Shown here piece after piece: positions 28,167-38,481 of a stretch of 64,000 bases of DNA. Made by a program: the position numbers and the translations under genes. Every line of letters starts with the position of its first letter. Position 1 is the stretch's first letter. Source of the DNA: Pseudomonas sp. G2-4 (GTDB lineage: Bacteria > Pseudomonadota > Gammaproteobacteria > Pseudomonadales > Pseudomonadaceae); contig NZ_CP125957.1 in assembly GCF_030064125.1 (NCBI RefSeq), positions 1,860,001 to 1,924,000 of the forward strand, given 5' to 3'. Below the pieces are notes generated by a model. The model had not been told where the DNA came from. It was given only the letters and a program-made list of their open reading frames with translations, and searched no databases.

Positions 28167-31115
28167 TCATGCCTTCAGCCCCGCCTTGACCCGCAAGCTG
28201 TCCGGGTCGACATCGTCGATCTGCTGCGGGTCGAGAAACTGGCTGGCGTAATCGTGGTAGATCTGCTCGTCGATGAACAATCCGAACAGTTCGGGATCGA
28301 TGTGGGCGTCACGGCACATGGTGGCCATGATGCCCAGGGCCTCGCTCAGTTTCTTGGCTTTCTTGTAGGGGCGGTCGGCCGCCGTCAGCGCTTCGAAAAT
28401 GTCGGCAATCGCCATCATGCGTGCCGGCAGGCTCATCTCCTCGCGTTTGAGCCGCTTGGGGTAGCCGCTGCCATCCATCTTCTCGTGATGACCGCCGGCG
28501 ATCTCCGCCACGCTGTCCAGGTGGCTGGGGAAGGGCAGTTGGCTGAGCATCAGGATCGTCTGCACCATGTGATGATTGATGACATAGCGTTCCTCACGGG
28601 TCAGCGTGCCCCGCGTAATGCTGAGGTTGTAGAGTTCGCCACGGTTGTATTTCCAGGGTGGCACATCGAGTTGAAAGCCCCATGGGTTGTCCGCCGGGAT
28701 CAGTTCGTCTGCGTGCCGCTCCAGCAAGTGCTCGGGCTTGTCCGCCAACAACGGCTCGGTGACCGGCAGGGTTGGCTTGGGCGTGCGCGCCTGGCGCCGA
28801 TTCTCTTCCCAGGAAACGCCCAGGCGATCATCGAGGGTCCGGGTCCAGGGGCGCTGGGCGATACGCTGCAAGCGTTGCAGGTCGGCATCGGCCATGGCTT
28901 CGGAGCCCAGATTGCAGCGGGCGACAAAGGCAAAATCGTCATCGAGGCCGGCCAGTGCCGCGTCGCGCCGCTGTGCCAGGGCTGACGGCTCGCCCCCCGT
29001 CGCCACAGCCTGCCAATAGTCGACCCAGGCATCGCGTTTGAGCACCTCGAAACGGGTGCGAATTTCGTGGATTCGATCGTTCAGGGTTTCCAGTTTGGTG
29101 GCTTTATCCACCACGTACTCGGGTGTGGTGACCTTGCCACAATCATGCAGCCAGGCAGCAATGTGCAGCGCTTCCCATTCATCTTCCGTCGGCTGGTAGG
29201 CCTGGAACGCCGGCGCCTGGCTGGCAGCGGCGGCCTGGGCGAGCATCAGTGTCAGGGCCGGTACCCGTTGGCAATGGCCGCCGGTATAGGGGCTCTTGGC
29301 ATCGATCGCACCGGCCAGCAGCTGGATGAACGAGTCCAGCAATTGCTTTTGCCTGGCTTGCAGGCGCTGGCTTTCAATGCTCACGGTGGCGGCGCCGGAC
29401 ACGGCCTGCAGGAAGGCAATGCGGTCTGGCTGCAGTTTTTCCAGGTCGGCTTCGGTGCCGCTGTCGGTGATCAGCAGCACCAGTACGCCGACGGTTTCCT
29501 GATGGCGGTTGCGCAGGCGAATGCCGATCAGATGGACCCGGGGAGAATCCAGTGCCAACAGAACGCTCCGCAGGTCGGCGGCCTGCTCGAAGCCCAGTGA
29601 GGTCACGAGGTTTTCCGAGGCGGCCAGTGGCTGGAGCCATGGCGGGCTGTCTTCAGCATTGAGTGCATGACCTTTCAGCTGGAAGTCCTTGAGGTCGCGG
29701 GGAGCTCCATTGATGACCAGCCCGTATGGCTTGATCCGATCCTCGTCGTTTTCGCGCAGGTAGATCAGACCGGCCTGGGCCTGGCCGATTTTTACCGTCT
29801 CGAACAGCACTCGCTCCAGCAACGGGGCGAAGCGGGTTTCGGCGCGCAGACTGGCGGTGATTTCAAAGAAGCTTGCCAAGGTGTCCTTCATTCGGGCCAT
29901 CGAAACGCCCAACTGATCGACCTCCAGCACGGGGGAGCGACGCGACACCGGGTAGTTGAAATCAAAGCTGCGAATGGCATCGGCCTCTTGCACCAGCTCG
30001 CGCAAGGGTTTGACCAGGATCCTTGAGGTCAGCCAACCCAGGGGCAGACACAGCAGCAAGGTAGCGAGAGTGACGAGCGCGCCTTGCCAGCGCAGGCGAT
30101 AGGCATCGGCGAGCAACTCATCTTCAGGGACCAGCAACGCCAGTTCCAGACCCTGCGGCCCGCCTTCCTGCATGTGGCTGCGAGACACGATCCACTGGCG
30201 TCCAGCCGCCGTCAGGCGAGGGGTGTCAGTGCTGTTATCGAGCGCTGCGGCGATGGCCGGGCTGAGGTCGCGGGCCTTGATCAGGCGTGCCGACTCGCTG
30301 TCGGCAATCAGCCGGTCGCTGTCGGGATAGCCCACCGCATTGCCTTGGGGATCGAGCAACACGATCTCGGTGCTGGCGGTCACTTTGTGCTTGGCCAGGG
30401 TCTGGGACAGCGCGGCCAGGGTCAGGTCGGCACCGATGACCGCCTGCTCACCACTGCGCCGGGCCAGGGTGGTGCCGATATGGCGGGTGGAAAAAAATGC
30501 GTAGGGTTCGGTGGTGATCTGGCCAGCGCTGTTCAGTGCACTGCCAAACCAATCGCGACTGCGCGGATCATAGGTTTCGTCGACGATGTCCAGGCGAGCG
30601 ATGAGCGTCAGGGCTTCGTCGTAAAACAACGACTGGGAGCGAACCGCGCCTTGATGGTTAGCCCGCTCCACGGTCCAGACTTGATAGGCCGCATTGGCCG
30701 GTGCCTTCAGGATAGCTTTCAGGCCCGCCGTGCGCAGTGGCCGGACCATCAGGAAGTCGCCGTTGCGATCGCCCAGGTACAGCGACGCCAGGTTCGGGTT
30801 GTCCCGCAGGGCTTGGCTGAACGGGACGAGCAGGGCCAGGCGTTCAGCCATCTGGGGAGTGCGTGTCGCTGGATAGTCGGCCAGCAGGTCCAACAGGTGG
30901 CGGATCGGTTCGTAGGTGTCGTACAAATCCAGGCGCACATCCTGCTCGATGCGGTTGAACAGTTTCTCGCTGCTGGACAGGATAATTTGCGTGGTTTGTC
31001 GATAATTGAAAATGCCCAGCACCACACCCGTCAGCAGCAGAAGCAGGGTAAACATCAGGCTGATGTGGACGTGCAGGGGAAACCGGCGTTTTTCCGGACG
31101 CGGTGCGCTGGGCAT
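28167..31115 (-). CDS. Membrane HD-GYP c-di-GMP phosphodiesterase candidate
   Basis: 982 residues. A membrane segment (about 16-40), a dCache-like periplasmic sensor (with YDPRSRDWF), a second membrane segment, HAMP, a GAF-like domain (about 430-600), then HD-GYP. HD is in WLHDCGK (His657-Asp658) and HHEKMDGSGYP begins at 876. The 219-residue gap is far longer than the 55-70 of typical HD-GYP domains, owing to an insert after VVDKATKLE. Likely hydrolyses c-di-GMP. The start at 31115 follows TTGGAG; a frame extends to 31217. Confidence 0.88.
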   Translation of the reverse strand: MPSAPRPEKRRFPLHVHISLMFTLLLLLTGVVLGIFNYRQTTQIILSSSEKLFNRIEQDVRLDLYDTYEPIRHLLDLLADYPATRTPQMAERLALLVPFSQALRDNPNLASLYLGDRNGDFLMVRPLRTAGLKAILKAPANAAYQVWTVERANHQGAVRSQSLFYDEALTLIARLDIVDETYDPRSRDWFGSALNSAGQITTEPYAFFSTRHIGTTLARRSGEQAVIGADLTLAALSQTLAKHKVTASTEIVLLDPQGNAVGYPDSDRLIADSESARLIKARDLSPAIAAALDNSTDTPRLTAAGRQWIVSRSHMQEGGPQGLELALLVPEDELLADAYRLRWQGALVTLATLLLCLPLGWLTSRILVKPLRELVQEADAIRSFDFNYPVSRRSPVLEVDQLGVSMARMKDTLASFFEITASLRAETRFAPLLERVLFETVKIGQAQAGLIYLRENDEDRIKPYGLVINGAPRDLKDFQLKGHALNAEDSPPWLQPLAASENLVTSLGFEQAADLRSVLLALDSPRVHLIGIRLRNRHQETVGVLVLLITDSGTEADLEKLQPDRIAFLQAVSGAATVSIESQRLQARQKQLLDSFIQLLAGAIDAKSPYTGGHCQRVPALTLMLAQAAAASQAPAFQAYQPTEDEWEALHIAAWLHDCGKVTTPEYVVDKATKLETLNDRIHEIRTRFEVLKRDAWVDYWQAVATGGEPSALAQRRDAALAGLDDDFAFVARCNLGSEAMADADLQRLQRIAQRPWTRTLDDRLGVSWEENRRQARTPKPTLPVTEPLLADKPEHLLERHADELIPADNPWGFQLDVPPWKYNRGELYNLSITRGTLTREERYVINHHMVQTILMLSQLPFPSHLDSVAEIAGGHHEKMDGSGYPKRLKREEMSLPARMMAIADIFEALTAADRPYKKAKKLSEALGIMATMCRDAHIDPELFGLFIDEQIYHDYASQFLDPQQIDDVDPDSLRVKAGLKA

Positions 31116-31230
31116 TGCAGTCACTCCAAGTGTTAGGGCGTTCTCAATCAGTCTTCCGGTACGGTGGGGTAATTGATTAAGAACGCCCCCTGATACGCAC
31201 TGCTGAGCGAACAGCATAGTAAACGCTGGA

Positions 31231-34200
31231 TTATTTTGCCTTGGCGATCTCTTTTTCCAGGGCTCGCTCCAGTTCCGTCATGGCATGTTCGAGGGCTTCC
31301 GCGCATTCGATCATCCGTTCAGGCGCCTGTGCTTGCTGGCACGCTTGCTCCAGTGCCTCGCACCGCTGGAGCAACGAGGTTGCCTGCACAATCCGGGCGA
31401 CGCCTTTTATCTTGTGTGCCGCTTCGATCAGTGCCTGGCGGTTGCCGGCACGGGCGATCTCAAGCAATTCCTGGCGGTCCGCGCGGTTGCTGTTGAGCAA
31501 TTCGGCCAACAGGCGCCGGGTGGATGAAGGGTCACCGCCGGTCAATGCCTGCAGGCTCAGCATATTGAACACCCGTGGTCGGCTGGCGGGTTTGACCGCC
31601 TTCATCCATTGGCTCAAGGCGCTCAGGCTGATCGGCTTGAACAGGCAGTCGTCCATGCCGGCGTCCTGACAGCGTTGCTTTTCCTCCGGTTGTGCATTGG
31701 CGGTAAACCCCAGGATGGTGCAGGGCGGCAGTTGTTGTTCGGTCTCTTGCCGCCGAATCGATCGGGCCAACTCGTAACCGCTCATGATAGGCATGTTGCA
31801 ATCGGCGATGATCAGGTCGAAATGCCCCGCGTGCCAAGCCTTGAACCCTTGTGCGCCATCGTGGGCCACCTGATAGTGATGGCCGAGGTATTCCAGCTGC
31901 TGCGACATCAGCAAGCGATTGGCCGGATGATCGTCCACCACCAGGACGTTCAAAGCGGCCGCGGCCGTTTCGATCACCGGGGTCGGGAGAACGTCAGCCG
32001 TTGTCGTGGGCAGGACGGTCAGTTGCAGGCCAACCTGGACCTGCGTGCCGGTGCCCGGCTGGCTGTTCATGTGCAGGGTACCGCCCATCATCTGGCACAG
32101 GTTGCGACTGATCACCAGGCCCAGCCCTGCACCTTTTCGGGCCATCCGACCGGTATTGTCGACCTGGGCAAAAGGCTCGAACAAACGTTTCAGGTCCGCC
32201 GGATAGATGCCGATGCCGCTGTCAATGACCTCCAGCTGCATGTGCACGACGTTGTCCTGAGCGGTTCGAGACAGGTGGACCTTGACCTGCACCTGACCCT
32301 GCTCGGTAAATTTGAGGGCATTGCTGATCAGGTTCGACAGTACCTGCTTGAATCTCAACGGGTCCATCAACACGTCCGGGTTGCCTTCGCGCGGGTCAAA
32401 TTGCAATGACAACGCCAGGTTTTTCTGCCGGGCCACGCCTTCGAAGACCCGAATGACCGACTGCAGCATGGCCCTGAGATTGACCCGCTCGGGTGCCAGG
32501 CTCAGATGACCTGATTCGATCCGTGCGATGTCCAGGATATCGCCGATCAGCTCCAGCATGCCGGCGGCTGATTCGTATGCGACTTCGATTGTCGAGCGGT
32601 CAAAGTGGCCCTTGTCGGCATGTTTCAAGGCCAGTTCAAGCATGCCGATCACCGCGTTCATGGGGGTGCGGATTTCATGGCTCATGGTTGCCAGGAACGT
32701 GCTTTTGGCCCGGTTCGCGCCGTCGGCCCGTTCCTTGGCGGCTCGCAGTTCCTCGAAAAGCTGGCGCCGCTCACTGATGTCGATCCACCCGCCGATGATC
32801 CCTTGCACTTGAGCGGCGGAGTTGCGGTAGGGGAGGATCCAGTGATAGATCGTCAGCTGTCTATCACCGATGTGCAGCGGCCGATCCACGACAAGGGCAG
32901 TGACTTCGGCCATGACGCGCTGGTAGTCCGCCTGGTACTCCTGCGCTTCGAAAGCATTGCTCATGGACCCCGGCATGGCGTTCTTGCCGATGACGTCTTC
33001 GCGTTTGGCCCCGAACGTTTCCAGGTAGCTGTCGTTACAGCTTTGCAGGAAGCCATTGCGATCCCTTACGTAGATGGGGTGAGGGGTGCCGTTGAGCAGC
33101 GAGTGCATGAACTCGAGCTGGTCATTGAGGGCCAATTCTGCCCGTTGTCGTTGCCTGATCTGGCGTTGCATGTAGGCATTCCAGGCCAGTGAAAGCAGCA
33201 GCAACAGGCCGACGCCTGCGACAATCTGGAAGAACAGGCGGTTGTAGGTGCGCCAGGTCTGTTCCGATGCCGAGACGTAGCCGCGCCAGCGGTTGTTGAT
33301 GACGCCCAGTTCGTCGGGGTCGATGCTGGTCAGGGCCTTGTCGAGAATGGCATTCAACTCTGTGGCATCTTTCGCGGTGGCCAAGGAGAACATGGCCTGC
33401 TGCGTGCCGACCGTGCTGCTGATTTGCAAGGTGTCGCGCAGTGCATGGGACGAGATGAAATAGTTGGCCATGACCAGGGAGTGAACGCCGCCATCGACCT
33501 GGCCCTGGGCGAGCATTTCAATGGCGTGCAGAGGGTCGACAGTTTCGATTATTTTGATGTTCGGATACTGCTTGCGCAGCCATGCGATAACCGGATTGCC
33601 TTTGGCGATCGCCAGGCTACGGGTCCCGAACTGGTCGAGTGTCGCAGGTGTATCGGATGATTTACGCGTCAGCAGGACGAACGAGGTATCGACATAGGGA
33701 CGGCTGAATTTCAACTGTTGTTGCCGTTCCCTGCTCGGCAACAGGGCGGCAATCACGTCGGCTTCGTCATTCAGGACCGCGGCAATCATTTCGCTGTCGT
33801 TCGGATGCCGCTGGATGTCCAGGCGCAGGCCGGTGTGCAGTCGGATCAGTTCCAGCAGGTCGGCGCTGATCCCGCGAAAATCGCCGTCCGAATCAAAGAA
33901 TGTGAAGGGCGCCGACGTCTCGTTCACGGCCACCCGAATCACCGGATGCCGGGCCAGCCAGCGCTCTTCCCGGTCGGCCAGTTGTATTTTGTGTTCCGTG
34001 AGAAACAGGTCACTGCCTGCGCTCCATCGCTTGAAGATGGCTGCTTGCTCGGCGATGGAAATCTGGTTCAGCGTGGCGTTGATGATCTCCAATAGCCGGG
34101 TATCGTTGCGGCGTACCGCGAAGCCAAACCCGTGGGACTCATGCTTTCCGAAGCTGGCCATGCGGATGTTGCTCAGATAACCCTTGCTGATCATGTAATG

Positions 34201-34866
34201 GGTGGAAATGGTATCGCCGAGAAAGACATCGGCCTGGCCGAAGGCGACGGCGTTTATGGCGTTCTGGTAGGAGGGATAGGAGGTGATGATCGCCTGGGGG
34301 TAGAGATTTTCGATTTCCTGCAGTGGCAGGTAGTGATAGACCATGCTTAGCCGCAATCCCTTGAGGTCTTCAGTCAAGGATCGGCTTTCATTCAGACGGG
34401 TCACAAGGACGGGTTGGTCTACTGCATACGGCGTCGACAGGGCAATGTCGGGGGTGCGGGCTTCGAAACCGTTGGCAGTCCCCAGCATGTCGATTTGTCC
34501 ATTCTTGAGCGCAGCAATGGCCGCCTCACGGGAGTCGAATCGCAGGACCTTCATGGGCAGCCCGGTCGCTTTGGCGATGACGGCGGCGTAGTCGGCAGTC
34601 ATGCCCTCATAGTCGCGCCCGCTGGTGGAGAGATCGAAGGGCGGATAGTCCGGCGCCGAGGTTCCCAGAACCAACGCCTTCCGGTCCTGTAGCCAGGCGC
34701 GGTGGGCGTCATCCAGTCTGGCCTCGTTATGGGCGGGAGTCGAACGACCCAGAAGCGTGTAGGCCTCGGGCATGCCCGAGGCTGCTGCGAGGGCTCCTGC
34801 ATATAACCATGCGCTTATCAGCAGGAGACAATCTCTTATGCATGTGAGCATCCTGTTCCTTCTCAT
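31231..34866 (-). CDS. BvgS/EvgS-type hybrid sensor histidine kinase
   Basis: 1211 residues. Signal sequence, two tandem periplasmic solute-binding-3 (Venus flytrap) domains (about 50-290 and 295-535), a membrane segment (about 548-570), PAS, HisKA with phospho-His about 730 (MSHEIRTPMNAV), HATPase (GAGLGLVISRNL), receiver with Asp about 1022 (IADCNMPIMSGYE) and HPt with His about 1151 (AAHKIKGVARI). This is the complete four-step relay of BvgS. The signal ligand is unknown. It overlaps its response-regulator gene by 4 bases. Confidence 0.93.
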   Translation of the reverse strand: MRRNRMLTCIRDCLLLISAWLYAGALAAASGMPEAYTLLGRSTPAHNEARLDDAHRAWLQDRKALVLGTSAPDYPPFDLSTSGRDYEGMTADYAAVIAKATGLPMKVLRFDSREAAIAALKNGQIDMLGTANGFEARTPDIALSTPYAVDQPVLVTRLNESRSLTEDLKGLRLSMVYHYLPLQEIENLYPQAIITSYPSYQNAINAVAFGQADVFLGDTISTHYMISKGYLSNIRMASFGKHESHGFGFAVRRNDTRLLEIINATLNQISIAEQAAIFKRWSAGSDLFLTEHKIQLADREERWLARHPVIRVAVNETSAPFTFFDSDGDFRGISADLLELIRLHTGLRLDIQRHPNDSEMIAAVLNDEADVIAALLPSRERQQQLKFSRPYVDTSFVLLTRKSSDTPATLDQFGTRSLAIAKGNPVIAWLRKQYPNIKIIETVDPLHAIEMLAQGQVDGGVHSLVMANYFISSHALRDTLQISSTVGTQQAMFSLATAKDATELNAILDKALTSIDPDELGVINNRWRGYVSASEQTWRTYNRLFFQIVAGVGLLLLLSLAWNAYMQRQIRQRQRAELALNDQLEFMHSLLNGTPHPIYVRDRNGFLQSCNDSYLETFGAKREDVIGKNAMPGSMSNAFEAQEYQADYQRVMAEVTALVVDRPLHIGDRQLTIYHWILPYRNSAAQVQGIIGGWIDISERRQLFEELRAAKERADGANRAKSTFLATMSHEIRTPMNAVIGMLELALKHADKGHFDRSTIEVAYESAAGMLELIGDILDIARIESGHLSLAPERVNLRAMLQSVIRVFEGVARQKNLALSLQFDPREGNPDVLMDPLRFKQVLSNLISNALKFTEQGQVQVKVHLSRTAQDNVVHMQLEVIDSGIGIYPADLKRLFEPFAQVDNTGRMARKGAGLGLVISRNLCQMMGGTLHMNSQPGTGTQVQVGLQLTVLPTTTADVLPTPVIETAAAALNVLVVDDHPANRLLMSQQLEYLGHHYQVAHDGAQGFKAWHAGHFDLIIADCNMPIMSGYELARSIRRQETEQQLPPCTILGFTANAQPEEKQRCQDAGMDDCLFKPISLSALSQWMKAVKPASRPRVFNMLSLQALTGGDPSSTRRLLAELLNSNRADRQELLEIARAGNRQALIEAAHKIKGVARIVQATSLLQRCEALEQACQQAQAPERMIECAEALEHAMTELERALEKEIAKAK

Positions 34867-35489
34867 ACCAACGCGTTGCGCTTGGCCATTTCAATCAGTT
34901 CTACCAGGGATTTGACTTTCAGCTTTTGCATGAGCCGTTTTTTATAGGTGCTGACGGTTTTGTTACTTAGGAACATACCCTTGGCTATTTCTTTATTGGT
35001 GCGGCCCTGGGCAAACAGTTGCAATACCATCAATTCCCGATCATTGACGCTCTTGAAAAGATCCAGCTCTATACTGCGCGGGTCATCCTGGCGTACCGGG
35101 TTCAGCGCCTGGCTGGGAAAATAGTTGTAGCCGGACAATACGGCTTTGATGGCGCTGACAAGTTCACTGAGGTCTTCTTGTTTACAAACGTAACCGGAGG
35201 CGCCGGACTGCATGCATCGGATACCGAAGAGCGTTGGCGACTGTGCCGTGAGCACCAGCGTTTTCAGCGGAGTGGCCATGGCGTTGAAGCGCGAAAGGAT
35301 CTCCAGCCCGTCAAGTTTGGGAATGCTGATGTCCAGGATAACCAGGTCTGGCATGCATTCGCGCACCATTTGCATCGCGTCGACGCCGTTGTCAGTTTCC
35401 CCTACGACCTTATAGCCCTCATGTTCCAGGAGCATGCGAACGGCGAGGCGGATGACCGGATGATCGTCGACAATGAAAACGGAGTTCAT
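34863..35489 (-). CDS. LuxR/NarL-family response regulator, BvgA/EvgA-like
   Basis: 208 residues. Receiver with the phospho-Asp at 53 (LVILDISIPKLDG) and C-terminal LuxR HTH (NDRELMVLQLFAQGRTNKEIAKGM, then SNKTVSTYKKRLMQKL). It is first in an operon with the BvgS-type sensor, stop and start overlapping, so the two are almost certainly cognate. Targets are unknown; similar pairs in Pseudomonas (RocA/RocS type) control fimbriae and biofilm genes. Confidence 0.93.
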   Translation of the reverse strand: MNSVFIVDDHPVIRLAVRMLLEHEGYKVVGETDNGVDAMQMVRECMPDLVILDISIPKLDGLEILSRFNAMATPLKTLVLTAQSPTLFGIRCMQSGASGYVCKQEDLSELVSAIKAVLSGYNYFPSQALNPVRQDDPRSIELDLFKSVNDRELMVLQLFAQGRTNKEIAKGMFLSNKTVSTYKKRLMQKLKVKSLVELIEMAKRNALV

Positions 35490-35933
35490 GAGTAAAGTAT
35501 CCTACGCGCTTAAATAAAGCGCGCACCTTAGCCCAGTTAAAGCTGGGGCCGTACGTGGAGCAAGGCATGCATCCTTAGTTTCAGATCTTTCCTACAAAAA
35601 AAGAGGCAAGGTACTACGGTGTAATTGGGTTTTTAGTAGGTTGATGAAACAGAAGAGGGCTTGCTGGCCGTTTGTGAAAGGATATTTCCTTCAGGATGTT
35701 ATTTATGTAAACAAGTGGCCGACAGGGTTGTTTAACAGTTGCCGCTGGTTACACGCTGTTTTCTGAAGTACGGGCATTGCTCAAATCTCATGTCCACCCC
35801 AAATCCCTGTGGGAGCGAGCCTGCTCGCGATAGCGTCGGATCAGCCGCATTGAAGTTGACTGACCTACCGCTATCGCGAGCAAGCTCGCTCCCACAGGTT
35901 TCATGCTCGGGCACAGGATCCGTAAATCGCCTT
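35490..35933. other. Intergenic region upstream of the BvgA-like operon
   Basis: 444 bases. Bases 35490-35750 are relatively AT-rich and should hold the operon promoter, including an A-rich stretch at 35594-35601; no clear -35/-10 pair stands out. A REP doublet lies at 35808-35897. No gene is seen. Confidence 0.6.
35808..35897. repeat. REP doublet, subfamily 1
   Basis: TGTGGGAGCGAGCCTGCTCG and its inverted partner CGAGCAAGCTCGCTCCCACA are separated by about 50 bases, just downstream of dgt. Confidence 0.85.
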
Positions 35934-37262
35934 TCACTGGCGGGTGCGGCCGGTCATCTCCTGGGCCATTTCGCTGGCGTAACTGTCGGTCATCCCGGCG
36001 ATGAAATCGATCATTCGCAGGAACGCGCTGTGCAGAGGGCCGTTGGGGTCGGGCGCGTTGTTGCCCAGCAGGTCGAGAATGCGCCGATTCTTGAACGAGG
36101 GCGTACGGCCACCGTGCTGTTCCAGGGCCGCTCCGCAAAAGCCGTTGAGCAGGATCTCCAGCGTGGTGTAGGCGCCGATCTCGTGGAGGGTCTTGCGCTT
36201 GTCCTGGAATATTTTCTTGCGCGCCATGTCCTTGGCATTCAGCACGCAACGCTTGGCGGGACCGTGCATATGCTCCACCAGGTCTCCTGGCAGCGTGCCG
36301 GCCAGCAACGCCTCTTGTTGCTCGACGAACGCCCTGGCGGCGGCGTTGGTCAGGTGCTCGATGGCCTTGCCCCGCAAGATCGCCAGTTTGCGTCGACGGG
36401 AGTCCAGTGGTCCAAGCTGACGGTAAGTGTCTGGAAGATCGTCGCCCACCAGGTCCAGGAGCAGCGACTCCACCTGTGGATACTCCAGCAGGTCCATCTC
36501 CACACCGTCTTCCAGGTCGATCAGCGCGTAACAGATGTCATCGGCGGCTTCCATCAGGTACACCAATGGATGCCGCGCCCAGCGCTGGTCTTCGATCTGT
36601 GGCAGCCCGAGTTTGTGGGCGATCTGCTCCAGCAGGGGCAGTTCGCTCTGGTAACAACCGAACTTGTGCTTCTTGTAGCCCAGGGAGTCGGCGTGGCGGG
36701 CGGTCCAGGGGTATTTCAAATAGGTGCCGAGGGTGGCATAGGTCAGCCGGGTGCCGCCGTCGAACTGGTGGTACTCAAGCTGTGTGAGGACCCGGAACCC
36801 TTGGGCGTTGCCTTCGAAATTCAGAAAATCGTTGCGTTCGGCTTCGCTCATGGCGTCAAGCCAACCGCGGCCTGCGGCTTGCTGGAACCAGTAGCGGATA
36901 GCGTCTTCGCCGGAATGACCGAACGGTGGGTTACCGATGTCGTGGGCCAGGCAGGCCGATTGCACCACCATGCCCAGGTCGCTCGGTTCGCACCAGTCGG
37001 GCAGGGCACCGCGGATGGTTTCTCCCACGCGCATGCCCAGGGAACGTCCTACGCAACTGACTTCCAGGGAATGGGTCAGGCGCGTGTGGATGTGATCGTT
37101 GCTGGAGACCGGATGCACCTGGGTCTTGCGCCCGAGGCGGCGGAAGGCGCCGGAAAAGATGATGCGGTCGTGGTCTTTGTGAAAGGGGGTTCGGCCCAGT
37201 TCTTCAGGGCTGTGCAACGTTTTCCCGAGGCGTTCGCGAGTCAGCAGGGTATGCCAATCCAA
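35934..37262 (-). CDS. dgt: dGTPase (deoxyguanosine triphosphohydrolase family)
   Basis: 442 residues. HD-superfamily enzyme hydrolysing dGTP or other dNTPs to the nucleoside and triphosphate. Motifs are [21 protein letters not shown] (first metal His) and [19 protein letters not shown] (HD), with [19 protein letters not shown] near the middle. Family assignment is secure; which dNTP is preferred is not visible. Confidence 0.93.
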   Translation of the reverse strand: MDWHTLLTRERLGKTLHSPEELGRTPFHKDHDRIIFSGAFRRLGRKTQVHPVSSNDHIHTRLTHSLEVSCVGRSLGMRVGETIRGALPDWCEPSDLGMVVQSACLAHDIGNPPFGHSGEDAIRYWFQQAAGRGWLDAMSEAERNDFLNFEGNAQGFRVLTQLEYHQFDGGTRLTYATLGTYLKYPWTARHADSLGYKKHKFGCYQSELPLLEQIAHKLGLPQIEDQRWARHPLVYLMEAADDICYALIDLEDGVEMDLLEYPQVESLLLDLVGDDLPDTYRQLGPLDSRRRKLAILRGKAIEHLTNAAARAFVEQQEALLAGTLPGDLVEHMHGPAKRCVLNAKDMARKKIFQDKRKTLHEIGAYTTLEILLNGFCGAALEQHGGRTPSFKNRRILDLLGNNAPDPNGPLHSAFLRMIDFIAGMTDSYASEMAQEMTGRTRQ

Positions 37263-37372
37263 GGCCGGTTACTCCGTTTGATGGGGTCGATGCCCTAGCT
37301 TCCCGGTTCGTGGGGCGCCCTGCAAGCGATATGGGTTCGTGCGCAGAGCACAAAACCCCGTGGCGAGGGGTC

Positions 37373-37708
37373 TCAGGGTTTGCGCACGTCCTTGGCCAAT
37401 TTAATCAACGGCAACAGCGTTGTCGCCAGTCGGACCAGGCCGGCCAGGCCTTCGGAGCGACCGCTGCGGCTGCGTTTGCCGGTGATGAAGCCGAGCAAGG
37501 ACACCGCCGCCACGCCCCACAGTGGCGCATGCTTGATGCCGAAGCCTTCATGCCAGCTTTGCGTCAAGCCGCGAACCCGTTGCAGGGGTTGCAGCAACTG
37601 GCGCGTTTCCTGGCGGATTTCCTGGCGGTGCATTTCCATGCGCAGGCGCACCAGCGCCTTGCGCATTTCCTGGCGTGTCCGGGCTTGAGGAATATCAGGC
37701 AGGCTCAT
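37373..37708 (-). CDS. Small YqjK-like membrane-associated protein
   Basis: 111 residues. The basic N-terminal helix (ARTRQEMRKALVRLRMEMHR) and one or two hydrophobic stretches (APLWGVAAVSLLGFITG, LVRLATTLLPLIKLA) resemble the third gene of yqjD-yqjE-yqjK clusters. The start overlaps the yqjE-like stop. The function of this cluster is poorly known. Confidence 0.6.
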   Translation of the reverse strand: MSLPDIPQARTRQEMRKALVRLRMEMHRQEIRQETRQLLQPLQRVRGLTQSWHEGFGIKHAPLWGVAAVSLLGFITGKRSRSGRSEGLAGLVRLATTLLPLIKLAKDVRKP

Positions 37709-38094
37709 GGCAACAGGCGCTCCCGATCATTGGCCAATTCTTCGAGGGTGGCGTGGAAGGGGGAGGACTCATCATAGATCGCTGCCTTGAGCCGAAGACC
37801 GCAGAACAGCGCGGCCAGCAGGTAAAAAAGGCACAGCCCGATAATTCCCGCCAGACGATAGGTGTCCCACACCAGGATCAGCACCAGCGCCGAAAGCCCG
37901 ACCAACAGCAGCAAACCGAACACCAACGCAAGCCCGGCAAACAGCAAGAGGCTGACGGTACGGGCCTTTTGTTCCTGCAATTCAATGCCGAACAGTTCGA
38001 CATGGCTGTGCAGCAAACCAAGGAATGCCGCGCCCAGGCGGCGCGCCGTAGGTTGTGTGCCCGCCTCGGACGAGCCCGGTTGTTCGATACCCAT
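37705..38094 (-). CDS. YqjE-like phage-holin-superfamily membrane protein
   Basis: 129 residues with two long hydrophobic segments (about 50-75 and 78-103), preceded by LGLLHSHVELFGIELQEQKAR, typical of YqjE proteins (holin superfamily III). The start at 38094 follows the upstream stop by 2 bases, so the three small genes form one operon. Probably not a lysis protein. Confidence 0.75.
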   Translation of the reverse strand: MGIEQPGSSEAGTQPTARRLGAAFLGLLHSHVELFGIELQEQKARTVSLLLFAGLALVFGLLLLVGLSALVLILVWDTYRLAGIIGLCLFYLLAALFCGLRLKAAIYDESSPFHATLEELANDRERLLP

Positions 38095-38096
38095 GA

Positions 38097-38411
38097 TCAG
38101 CGCCGTGTTGCCAGTAGACCAATCAAAAAGCCCACGCCCGCTGCAATGCCGACGGATTGCCAAGGGTTGGCCTGTACGTATTCCTCCGTGGCGGCGACCG
38201 CAGCCTGGCCACGTTCGCGTACCGAGTCTTCGGTCAATTTGAGGGTTTCACGGGCGCGCAAAAGGCTTTCGTGAATCTGACTGCGCAATTCATCAGCCTG
38301 ATCACCCGCCAGTGTCGCGGTGTGATCCAGCAACCGCTCGGTGTCGCTGACCAGCGTCTGAAAATCTTCCATCAGGATTTCTTGAGCAGTCTTTGCCTGG
38401 GTTCTGGCCAT
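38097..38411 (-). CDS. DUF883 (ElaB/YqjD) inner-membrane protein
   Basis: 104 residues. A long amphipathic helix and the C-terminal ElaB/YqjD signature YVQANPWQSVGIAAGVGFLIGLL, which is a single membrane anchor. In E. coli such proteins bind ribosomes or the membrane in stationary phase. It is first in the three-gene operon; the promoter should lie in the 338-base gap shared with the amt gene. Confidence 0.87.
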   Translation of the reverse strand: MARTQAKTAQEILMEDFQTLVSDTERLLDHTATLAGDQADELRSQIHESLLRARETLKLTEDSVRERGQAAVAATEEYVQANPWQSVGIAAGVGFLIGLLATRR

Positions 38412-38481
38412 GGGTGAATCTCCGTAAGTGACGTCTGAAGCGTTCGAGTATGAGCCTTGCTGGAAGGTTCAGTGAAAGTGT

